Below, in pieces: positions 16,310-23,309 of a stretch of DNA of 64,000 nt (positions are counted from its first letter, which is position 1; the number at the start of each line of letters is the position of its first letter). The position numbers and the translations under genes are program-made. The DNA is taken from contig CAKKPP010000039.1 in the NCBI GenBank assembly GCA_919901745.1, positions 39,426 through 103,425 of the forward strand, in the 5' to 3' direction. The stretch comes from Chloroflexota bacterium. Its GTDB lineage: Bacteria; Chloroflexota; Limnocylindria; Limnocylindrales; CSP1-4. The notes under the pieces were generated by a model that saw nothing but the letters and a program-made list of their open reading frames with translations, made no database searches and had not been told where the DNA came from.

Positions 16310-16734
16310 CAGCGACGCCCGAACAGGCGGGGCACGAGACCCCGCGGGTGTTGATCGTCGCTGCCAGGCATCGGCCCAGACGATATCCGGTCGGCAGCGA
16401 CGCCCGCATCGTTCGGGGCGTTCGGGGCGTTCGGGGCGTTCGGGGCGTTCGGGGCGTTCGGGGCGACCGGGTCGACCGGGTCAACCGGGTCGGCGGTCGC
16501 CAGCAACGCGGCGTGGCTGCGCGCGGCGGCGTTGTTGGGATCGATCGCAAGGGCTCGATCGATCAGCTGCCAGGCAGCCGGCACGTCCTCGCGGGCCAGT
16601 GCGATCCTGGCCAGGCCGACCACCGCGATGGCATTGCGGACGTCGGACGCGACGGCCTGGCGATATCGGCGCTCGGCTTCGTCGAGGCGTCCCTCGGCGA
16701 GAGCCCGATCGGCTTCGAGCAGCCACTCGATCAC
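16309..16734 (-). CDS. small TPR-like protein with Ala-Pro-Asn repeat tail
   Basis: A 141-residue protein. Residues about 3-75 form two TPR-like helical hairpins (EADRALAEGRLDEAERRYRQ; AWQLIDRALAIDPNNAAARS). Then comes DPVDPVDPVAP and a run of six APN tripeptides (about residues 90-108), followed by a basic tail. The repeat is encoded by a perfect 9-bp tandem array and is probably variable. GTG at 16734 overlaps the CCA-adding enzyme stop (GTGA). Likely a protein-interaction module; function unknown. Confidence 0.72.
   Translation of the reverse strand: MIEWLLEADRALAEGRLDEAERRYRQAVASDVRNAIAVVGLARIALAREDVPAAWQLIDRALAIDPNNAAARSHAALLATADPVDPVDPVAPNAPNAPNAPNAPNAPNDAGVAADRISSGPMPGSDDQHPRGLVPRLFGRR
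16411..16464 (-). repeat. 9-bp coding microsatellite (6 copies)
   Basis: GTTCGGGGC repeated six times (plus strand) within the TPR gene, encoding (Ala-Pro-Asn)n. A related GACCGGGTC run follows and encodes DPV repeats. Being in multiples of 3, slippage would change length without shifting frame. Confidence 0.9.
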
Positions 16735-18203
16735 GGCTCGTCGTCCATCAACCTGCGCGCCAGCAGGAGGAGCGTCGGTCGATCGTTGAGCGCCGGATCC
16801 TCCACGACTCGCTCGAGGAGCGCGTCCAGCAGTGCGCCGATCGATGGTCCCTGGACAAGTCCGAGCTGTTCGATGAGGTCGCCGCCGTCGATGGCGAGGT
16901 CGGCAAGGTCGAGCGCGACCTGCGCCTGGAGTTCGCGCACGATCCGGACTCGCAACTCGGCGAGGCGGCCGGCGTCGGGATCCTGGCCGCTCCCGACGTT
17001 GTCGGCCGTACGAAGGTCGAGCAGGTCATCGAGGGCGTCCCGACCGACCGTGCCGATGAACCGTCGAACGGCGACGTCACTCCACGCGGGCTCATAGCCG
17101 AACATGTGCTGCCGAACGAGGTGAACGACGCGGTCCACGACCGACCGTGGATAGCGGAGTCGCTCGAGGAAGGTCCGGGCCATTTCGGCACCCACCGTTT
17201 CATGCCCATGAAAGTGGCCATCGGCGGCCGACGACGGCTTCCCGATGTCGTGAAGCAGAGCGGCGAGCCGAACGGTCGGCCGCTCGATCGGGGCCGCGTC
17301 CACGCTTCTCAGGGTGTGGTCCCAGAGATCCTCGCCGGGCGTCTTGTTCTGGGGCACGCCCCGCTGGATCGCGAGGTCAGGCCAGAGCACCTCGAGCAGG
17401 CCCGTCTCGGCCATCAGGCGCAGCCCGACCGACGGCCGCGACGCGCCCAGCAGGCGATCCAGCTCGGCAGCGACGCGCTCCTTTGACAGGTGAGCGGCCA
17501 GCCCCGCGTTCTCGCGGATCGCGCCAAGTGTGGCCGGCTCGATCTCGGCCGGCAGCGTCGCGGCCAGACGGATCGCCCTGACCATGCGCAGGGCGTCCTC
17601 GCGGAAGCGCAGGCCTGGGTCGCCCACGGCGCGGAGGATCCGAGCCGCCGCATCGGCCCGGCCGTTGAACGGATCGACGAGCACGGGAGCGGGGTCGGGC
17701 GGCGCGTCCGCCGCCGAGCCGTCCGCCGCGGAACCGTCCGCCACCGAGCCGTCCGCCGCGGAACCGTCCGCCACCGAGCCGTCCGCCGCGGAACCGTCCC
17801 CCAGGGACACGGGCGCCGGGGCGCCCCAGGCCATCGCGTTCATGGTGAAATCCCGGCGGGCCAGGTCGTCCTCGACGGCATCCCCAAACTCGATCCGGTG
17901 CGGGCGTCGGAAGTCTGCGTACTCGTGGTCGATCCGGTACGTGGTGATTTCGTGAACCGCGCCGCCCTCGCGGACAGCCACCGTCCCGAATCGGTTCTCG
18001 TAGGCGGCGCCGGGGAAGATCTCCAGCATACGGTCGGGACGCGCCTCGGTGGTTAGGTCCCAGTCGGCGGCCGGTCGCCCGAGGACCACGTCACGCAGCG
18101 CGCCGCCCACGACGTACGCCTCGTGCCCGTTCGCCCATAACCGGCGCAGGAGCGCCCAGACGGGTAGCGGTATGGCCGACGCGAACTCGTCGGAGCTCGA
18201 CAC
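16731..18203 (-). CDS. cca: CCA tRNA nucleotidyltransferase with HD domain
   Basis: A 490-residue class II CCA-adding enzyme. The head domain has VVGGALRDVVLGRPAADWDL (G-G and D-x-D motifs), ENRFGTVAV and RRDFTMNAMA. The RNA-binding region has RFREDALRMVRAIRLAATL. An HD domain follows (LAALLHDIGKP, GHETVGAEMA). It adds or repairs the 3' CCA of tRNAs. Residues about 133-163 are an insertion of alternating GSAAD/GSVAD pentapeptides, right after RRDFTMNAMAWGAPAPVSLGD. GTG 18203 is chosen because the open frame beyond it lies inside the HNH gene; no strong ribosome site is visible. Confidence 0.9.
   Translation of the reverse strand: MSSSDEFASAIPLPVWALLRRLWANGHEAYVVGGALRDVVLGRPAADWDLTTEARPDRMLEIFPGAAYENRFGTVAVREGGAVHEITTYRIDHEYADFRRPHRIEFGDAVEDDLARRDFTMNAMAWGAPAPVSLGDGSAADGSVADGSAADGSVADGSAADGSAADAPPDPAPVLVDPFNGRADAAARILRAVGDPGLRFREDALRMVRAIRLAATLPAEIEPATLGAIRENAGLAAHLSKERVAAELDRLLGASRPSVGLRLMAETGLLEVLWPDLAIQRGVPQNKTPGEDLWDHTLRSVDAAPIERPTVRLAALLHDIGKPSSAADGHFHGHETVGAEMARTFLERLRYPRSVVDRVVHLVRQHMFGYEPAWSDVAVRRFIGTVGRDALDDLLDLRTADNVGSGQDPDAGRLAELRVRIVRELQAQVALDLADLAIDGGDLIEQLGLVQGPSIGALLDALLERVVEDPALNDRPTLLLLARRLMDDEP
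17716..17805 (-). repeat. 15/30-bp coding tandem repeat in cca
   Basis: Six 15-bp units alternating GAGCCGTCCGCCGCG and GAACCGTCCGCCACC (plus strand), i.e. three 30-bp units, the last diverging. It encodes the Gly-Ser-Ala-Ala-Asp/Gly-Ser-Val-Ala-Asp insertion of the CCA-adding enzyme. Confidence 0.9.
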
Positions 18204-18220
18204 CAAGCCCGCCGGCCCGA

Positions 18221-18745
18221 TCAGTTCCGGCCGAGGAACAGGTAGGTCCGCCAGGCCTCGTTGCGTTCGTCGGCGAGATATGGCGCGAACAACGAGTAGA
18301 GATCGGCGCGCGGCTCGAACGGCTCGCGGACCAGCGGCAGGTGGACCTCTGCGAGGGATTTGCCGCCCTTCCGATGGTTGCACGCCTTGCACGCGGTCAC
18401 GAGGTTGTCCCAGGAATGGGTTCCGCCGCGATGGCGCGGGACCACGTGATCGAGCGTCAGGTCGTTGGTCTGGCGACCACAGTACTGGCAGGTGTGGCGA
18501 TCGCGTGCGAACACCTCGCGCCGCGTCAAGCGAACGCGGGGTCGAGGTCGCCGGACGTGGTGCTGGAGGCGGATCACCGAAGGAGCCCGGAACTCCCGGC
18601 TGGGGGTGTGGATGACCTGGTGATTGAATTCGATGATCTCGGCTTTCTCGCCGAAGAGGAGCCGGAACGCACGCGGAAGGTTCGTGACGTTCAACGGCTC
18701 GTAGTTCTGGTTCAGGACGAGCACCACCCCATTCATGCGCGGCAT
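18221..18745 (-). CDS. HNH endonuclease family protein
   Basis: A 174-residue protein. The N-terminal part (VLVLNQNYEPLNVTNLPRAF, LLFGEKAEIIEF) is typical of a widespread bacterial HNH family. Zinc cysteines are in CQYCGRQ and CKACNHRKGGKSL, and the HNH core is LTLDHVVPRHRGG...SWDNLVTACKACNHRKGG. It is probably a metal-dependent nuclease; its cellular role is unknown. ATG 18745 has GGAG about 11 nt upstream; ATG 18736 is the alternative. The longer open frame upstream is not coding-like. It is 17 bp upstream of cca. Confidence 0.87.
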   Translation of the reverse strand: MPRMNGVVLVLNQNYEPLNVTNLPRAFRLLFGEKAEIIEFNHQVIHTPSREFRAPSVIRLQHHVRRPRPRVRLTRREVFARDRHTCQYCGRQTNDLTLDHVVPRHRGGTHSWDNLVTACKACNHRKGGKSLAEVHLPLVREPFEPRADLYSLFAPYLADERNEAWRTYLFLGRN

Positions 18746-18776
18746 GCTAGCAAACGCTCCAGATCGCGCTCGGCGT

Positions 18777-19703
18777 TCAGCCTCGCCCGATCGCCGCTCC
18801 GGTGGCCGAGTCCCAGCCACCAGCCTGGCCAACCTTGGACGCAACCGGACGCCCAAGGGCTCCAGCGATGAACCGCCCGGCCTCCAGCACGCCGGCGAGA
18901 TCGACGCCGTGGTCCCAGCCCGAGGCATCGAGGTAGTAGATCAGATCCTCGGTGGCGAGGTTGCCGGCCGCACCGGGAGCGTACGGGCAACCACCCGTGC
19001 CGCCCGTCGACGCGTCGAACGTCCTGATGCCTGTGTCAAGACCGGCGGCCACATTCGCGAGGGCAGTGCCTCGCGTGTCGTGGAAGTGATAGGCCATGCG
19101 CTCGATGGGGATCCCGGCCGCAACCGCCCGATTCGTGAGCGTCGCGACCTGGCGTGGCACGGCCACCCCGATCGTATCCCCGAAACAGACCTCGTCCACG
19201 CCAAGGTCCAGCAATCGCTGCGCGACGTCGATCGCGTCGTCCGGATCCACGGCGCCGGTATAGGGACACCCGAATGCGGTCGACACATAGGCCCGCCGCC
19301 ACCAGCCCCGGGCCTCGGCCCGGCGCAGCACCGGCCCGAATGCCGCGAGCGACGCCGCCACCGTCATCCCGATGTTGTGCTCGGTGAACGCGTCGGTCGT
19401 TGCGCTGAACACGGCGATCGCATCGGCGCCGGCAGCCTCGGCCCGGTCCATGCCACGCTCGTTCGGGATGAGGACCGGGTAGCGCAACCCGGCTCGACGC
19501 GGGAGCGACGGGAGGAGCACGTCCGCGTCGGCCAGTTGGGGGATCGCGCCCGGCGAGACGAAGCTGGTCGCCTCGATCTCCCTGAGGCCGGCGGCGGCGA
19601 GGAGCTCGATGAACCGCCGTTTGTCATCCGTGGTGACGACGCCGGCCTCGTTCTGGAGACCGTCGCGAGGGCCCACCTCGTAGACACGGACTCGGTCGGG
19701 CAT
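18777..19703 (-). CDS. hydroxymethylglutaryl-CoA lyase
   Basis: A 308-residue DRE-TIM metallolyase. RVYEVGPRDGLQNEAGVV carries the metal-binding D and substrate R, YHFHDTRGTALANV the metal His pair, and GTGGCPYAPGAAGNLATEDL the signature cysteine loop of HMG-CoA lyases. It cleaves HMG-CoA to acetoacetate and acetyl-CoA, the last step of leucine degradation. It lies 41 bp after the small protein that follows the carboxylase alpha subunit, so it fits the methylcrotonyl-CoA pathway encoded around it. Confidence 0.93.
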   Translation of the reverse strand: MPDRVRVYEVGPRDGLQNEAGVVTTDDKRRFIELLAAAGLREIEATSFVSPGAIPQLADADVLLPSLPRRAGLRYPVLIPNERGMDRAEAAGADAIAVFSATTDAFTEHNIGMTVAASLAAFGPVLRRAEARGWWRRAYVSTAFGCPYTGAVDPDDAIDVAQRLLDLGVDEVCFGDTIGVAVPRQVATLTNRAVAAGIPIERMAYHFHDTRGTALANVAAGLDTGIRTFDASTGGTGGCPYAPGAAGNLATEDLIYYLDASGWDHGVDLAGVLEAGRFIAGALGRPVASKVGQAGGWDSATGAAIGRG

Positions 19704-19744
19704 CGGGCTCTCGGCGGACGCGGCGTGCCGCCCGGACGTCCCGG

Positions 19745-19939
19745 TCAGACCCGTGGTGGCGTCATCGCCCGTTCGATCCGGGCGATCTCCACTTCGATCT
19801 GTCCCAGCTCCTCGACGGCGTCGCGGAAGGCCTCGCTGCCGAGCTCGGCCGCGGAGCGCGCACGACGCGCTTCGGCATGGCGCTGGAGCAGCGCCTCGCG
19901 TGTGCCGGGGAGCCTGGGCCTGGCCGGGCGCTCGGACAT
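19745..19939 (-). CDS. small carboxylase-operon protein
   Basis: A 64-residue charged, helical protein (LPGTREALLQRHAEARRARS ... ELGQIEVEIARIERAMT). ATG 19939 has a strong AGGAGG 9 nt upstream; earlier in-frame codons lie in the carboxylase 3' region. It sits between methylcrotonyl-CoA carboxylase alpha and HMG-CoA lyase. By position it may be an accessory subunit, as small epsilon-like subunits are in some acyl-CoA carboxylases, but no sequence match is claimed. Coiled-coil likely. Confidence 0.7.
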   Translation of the reverse strand: MSERPARPRLPGTREALLQRHAEARRARSAAELGSEAFRDAVEELGQIEVEIARIERAMTPPRV

Positions 19940-19988
19940 GGGATCGAGCCTCCTCATCGTGGTTCGCGAGAGCGTAGCGCGAATTCTG

Positions 19989-22055
19989 TCACGACGGGGT
20001 GATGAGGGCGAGGATCTGGCCACGACCGACCTGATCGGTGGCACGCACGGCGATGTCGCCAATCAAGCCCGAAACCGGCGCCGCGACAACATGCTCCATC
20101 TTCATGGCCTCGATCGTGACGATGGGTTGGCCCATCTCGACGGAGTCGCCGTTCGAGACGTGCACCGCGAGGACGGAGCCGGGCATCGGCGCGACCACGT
20201 CACCACCGGCTCCGCCACGGGCGTGGGCGAGCGCCGACCGCGCGGCACGATCGACATCGGGCGGCGATGCCAGTCGGAACGCAACGCTTCGGCCACCGAC
20301 ATCGACGTGGACCTCGTCAGCGGTCGGGACGGCCTCGCGGGCCACGGCGGCCGAAGGATCGAGCCGAACGACGCGGACAACATCGTCGACGGAGACCGAT
20401 ACGGCGGAGACCGATACCGCTGCCGGTGCATTCGTTCGCCAGCCGCCCGTCCACGGGGTCGCAGCCGCGCTGCCTGTTGCGGCCGCCCTGCCGGTCGTCC
20501 CCGCCAGCAGGCGCGCGGCCCGCTGCCACGCCGCATCCGGGGCGGCAGCCCGGTCTTCCCAGCCGTCGGGCGGCCAGATCCGTTCCAGCGTGTCGATCCG
20601 CGCCTGGCCTGAGAGCACTGCGGGTTCCCGGACAAGCCAGCGCAGGAAGCGAAGGTTCGTGGTCAGCCCCAGGACCAGGGTGTCGTCGAGGGCGCCCGCC
20701 AGCCGGGCGAGTGCTTCGTCCCGATCCTTCCCGTGGGCGATGATCTTGGCCAGCATGGGGTCGAACCGGCTCGAGATCTCCGTGCCGAGCTCCACCCCCG
20801 CGTCCACCCGGATGCCCGGACCCTCCGGCCAGCGCAGGGCGGCGATCCTGCCGGTCGCCGGGAGGAATCCCGCTTCCGCGTCCTCGGCGTAGAGGCGCAC
20901 CTCCACGGCATGCCCGGTGTGTCGTACATCCTCACGGTCGAAACCGAGCGCCTCACCGGCGGCGATCCGGAGCTGATCGGCGACGAGGTCGCGGCCGGTC
21001 ACCGCCTCCGTGACCGGGTGCTCCACCTGGAGACGCGTGTTCATTTCGAGGAACCACGCACGGTCGCGATCGTCCACGAGGAACTCGCAGGTCCCGGCAC
21101 CGACATACCCCACGGCGCGGGCAAGGGCAAGGGCGTAGCCACCCAACCGATCGAGGACGGCAGGGGTGAGGCTCGGGGAGGGCGACTCCTCGAGGATCTT
21201 CTGGTGGCGGCGCTGGATGGAGCAATCGCGTTCACCCAGGTGGACTCCGTTCCCGTGGGCGTCGAACAGGATCTGGATCTCGACATGGCGCGGCCCCTCG
21301 AGGAGCCTCTCGAGAATCAATCGATCATCGCCGAACGCGGCTCGCGCCTCGCGCCGCGCAGCGGCAAGCGCGTCGGCCAACCGCGCCCGGTCGCGGACGG
21401 CGTGCATTCCCTTGCCACCGCCCCCGGCGGCAGGCTTGACGAGGAGCGGGAGGCCGATCCGATCTGCTTCCATCGTGAGTCGTGCGTTGTCCTGATCGTT
21501 GTCGTCATAGCCGGGGATCACCGGCACGTCGAGCGAGATCGCCAGCCGACGCGCCGCGCCCTTGTCGCCCATCGTCCGGATCGCGGCCGCGGGTGGGCCC
21601 ACCCAGATGAGGCCGGCAGCATCGACCGCCTCCGCGAACGCGGGGCTCTCGGCCAGGAAACCGAACCCGGGATGGACCGCGTCGGCGCCCGCGGCACGCG
21701 CCGCCTCCACGACGCGGCCGACGTCCAGGAGGTTCAATCCTCCCGGGCCGTCGGTTTGCGGCACGATCGCGAGGATCCCGAGGCGGGCACACGTGCGCGA
21801 GATGCGCGCTGCGATCTCGCCCCGGTTGGCCACGAACAGGCGATGGATCTCTCCCAATCCGGTCGAAGCAGGCGGGGCTCCGGCTCGCGGCGCTGAATCC
21901 GATGTCCCCAGCGCGTCAATCGCGTCAATCGCGACACGCCAACGCCCCCCAACGCGTCGAGCAGGTAGCCGACCCGTCACGATCCAGCGCTGCACGGACC
22001 GCGTCGTTGCCCCGATCCGATCCGCTGCCTGCCGTGGCGTGAGTTCATCGGGCAT
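19989..22055 (-). CDS. methylcrotonyl/acyl-CoA carboxylase alpha (biotin carboxylase + BCCP) with N-terminal HTH
   Basis: A 688-residue protein. Residues about 1-45 look like an excisionase/MerR-like helix-turn-helix (ELTPRQAADRIGATTRSVQR, then WIVTGRLPARRVGGRWRV). Biotin carboxylase follows: RLFVANRGEIAARI, ATP-grasp KPAAGGGGKGM, RDCSIQRRHQKILEESPS and EMNTRLQVEHPVTE. It ends in a biotinyl domain with the acceptor Lys in IEAMKMEHVVAAP. The usual segment between the first strand and the ADAVHPG motif is about 20 residues shorter (TDGPGGLNLLDVGRVVEA). With the beta subunit at 27.6 kb it would carboxylate 3-methylcrotonyl-CoA. ATG 22055 starts the HTH; a TTG at 21857 would give a conventional start. 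Palindromic copy C lies upstream. Confidence 0.87.
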   Translation of the reverse strand: MPDELTPRQAADRIGATTRSVQRWIVTGRLPARRVGGRWRVAIDAIDALGTSDSAPRAGAPPASTGLGEIHRLFVANRGEIAARISRTCARLGILAIVPQTDGPGGLNLLDVGRVVEAARAAGADAVHPGFGFLAESPAFAEAVDAAGLIWVGPPAAAIRTMGDKGAARRLAISLDVPVIPGYDDNDQDNARLTMEADRIGLPLLVKPAAGGGGKGMHAVRDRARLADALAAARREARAAFGDDRLILERLLEGPRHVEIQILFDAHGNGVHLGERDCSIQRRHQKILEESPSPSLTPAVLDRLGGYALALARAVGYVGAGTCEFLVDDRDRAWFLEMNTRLQVEHPVTEAVTGRDLVADQLRIAAGEALGFDREDVRHTGHAVEVRLYAEDAEAGFLPATGRIAALRWPEGPGIRVDAGVELGTEISSRFDPMLAKIIAHGKDRDEALARLAGALDDTLVLGLTTNLRFLRWLVREPAVLSGQARIDTLERIWPPDGWEDRAAAPDAAWQRAARLLAGTTGRAAATGSAAATPWTGGWRTNAPAAVSVSAVSVSVDDVVRVVRLDPSAAVAREAVPTADEVHVDVGGRSVAFRLASPPDVDRAARSALAHARGGAGGDVVAPMPGSVLAVHVSNGDSVEMGQPIVTIEAMKMEHVVAAPVSGLIGDIAVRATDQVGRGQILALITPS

Positions 22056-22211
22056 GAGTGGCGCGATTGTCGCATAGTCCGCGTCGCCTGCCGGTGCCAC
22101 AATCGGATCGATGCCGAAGCTCGTCCCATGAAGCTCGTTCCACCTCGACCCGCCCCGCATGTCGCGGTGCTCTTCGGGTCGGGCTCGGAGCCACCGAACT
22201 CCGGTGATGCG

Positions 22212-22312
22212 TCCTGGTAATGAGATCGGGCGTTGGCAAGCGTGGCGCTACACGGATTCTGACGTTCTGGGCGCAGTGCCAAGCTCGCTGATGCCGAATC
22301 TGATTACCCGGG
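22212..22312 (+). repeat. ~100-bp palindromic repeat, copy C
   Basis: Left TCCTGGTAATGAGATCGGG and right GAATCTGATTACCCGGG ends are inverted. Inner GGCAAGCGTGGCGC pairs with GTGCCAAGCTCGC, and the centre reads TGACGTTCTGGGCGC. It occupies the 296-bp gap between the enoyl-CoA hydratase stop and the carboxylase alpha start, both on the minus strand. No other feature is seen in that gap. Confidence 0.85.
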
Positions 22313-22351
22313 TGCATCAACGGGCGAGCGGATCGGTTTCGGCCTCGGGGC

Positions 22352-23176
22352 CTAGCCGGCTCCGGTGTCCCGGTCGTCGTCTCGCGCCCAGGCGGGAGGA
22401 CGTTTCTCCGAGAACGCCCGGAACCCTTCCTGCGCCTCATCTGAGATGCGCTGCCGGGCGATCACCCGGGCGGTATGCCATTTCGACGAACCGTGGCCGA
22501 GGCCGCGCACCTCGCGCACGATCGCCTTTGCTGCACGGGTCGCGGTCGGCCCGGCGTCCAGCACGTCGGCGACGGCCATCTCGACGGCGGCGTCGAGGGC
22601 CGCCTCGCCCTCGACGACCTCGTGAACCAGACCGATCCGCTGGGCCCGGATCGCGTCGAACCGGCGGCCGCCGGGGAAGAGGGCGCGTGCGTGGGACTCG
22701 CCGATCTTGGCGACGACAAACGGTGAAATGACCGCAGGCAGGATCCCAAGGCGCGTTTCGGTGAATCCGAACCGTGTCCCCGACTCGGCGATGACGACGT
22801 CTGACACCGCGCAAATGCCCATCCCACCGCCGAGTGCAGCGCCGTGAACCCGCGCGATGATGGGGACCGGGCACGTGTCGAGGGTCTCGAACATGTCGGC
22901 CATCGCCATCGCATCTTGTTCGTTGCCTTCGACATCGAGCGCCATCGCCGCCCGCATCCACGCGATGTCCGCCCCGGCGCAGAACGACGGCCCGTCACCG
23001 GCCAGAATGACGACCCGGAGCTGGTCCGGCGCCTCCCGCGCAAACCCACCGAACGCCGCGCGCAGCTCGGCGATGAGCGACGCGTCGAATGCGTTATGGC
23101 GGTCCGCCCGCGTCAGCGTCACTCGCGCCACGACCTGGCCACGGCCGGTCCGCTCGATTCGCAGCGCCTGCGTCAT
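22352..23176 (-). CDS. enoyl-CoA hydratase, probably methylglutaconyl-CoA hydratase
   Basis: A 274-residue crotonase. The oxyanion-hole segments are FCAGADIAWMRAA and HGAALGGGMGICAVSDVVIA, followed by FGFTETRLGILPAVISPFVV. This GGGMGI.A..D..IA...FGFTE.RLGI.PA.ISP pattern is typical of LiuC-type hydratases. It would hydrate 3-methylglutaconyl-CoA to HMG-CoA, linking the carboxylase and the lyase encoded nearby. TAGGAT ends 6 nt before the ATG, so it probably heads a transcript running into the carboxylase alpha gene. Specificity is inferred from context. Confidence 0.87.
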   Translation of the reverse strand: MTQALRIERTGRGQVVARVTLTRADRHNAFDASLIAELRAAFGGFAREAPDQLRVVILAGDGPSFCAGADIAWMRAAMALDVEGNEQDAMAMADMFETLDTCPVPIIARVHGAALGGGMGICAVSDVVIAESGTRFGFTETRLGILPAVISPFVVAKIGESHARALFPGGRRFDAIRAQRIGLVHEVVEGEAALDAAVEMAVADVLDAGPTATRAAKAIVREVRGLGHGSSKWHTARVIARQRISDEAQEGFRAFSEKRPPAWARDDDRDTGAG

Positions 23177-23182
23177 GCGCCC

Positions 23183-23188
23183 ATCCTA
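23183..23188 (-). promoter_or_regulatory. -10-like hexamer, enoyl-CoA hydratase
   Basis: TAGGAT on the minus strand, 6 nt before ATG 23176. Confidence 0.45.
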
Positions 23189-23309
23189 GCGGCCCGTGGC
23201 GGCCTTCGAGCGCGGTTGCTCTCCGGGCGCGGTTGCTCTCCCCAGGCGCCGACGTTCGGTGTTGCCGACCGACGCCCGAACGCCGACCCGGGGTTTGCTT
23301 GCCGGCGGC

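Noticed and set aside
22159-22731. Possible short genes inside the palindromic repeats (readings such as PGNQ...LITR)
   Set aside because: The apparent protein similarity between copies follows from DNA repeat identity. Copies occur in both orientations and the frames are not preserved beyond the repeat.
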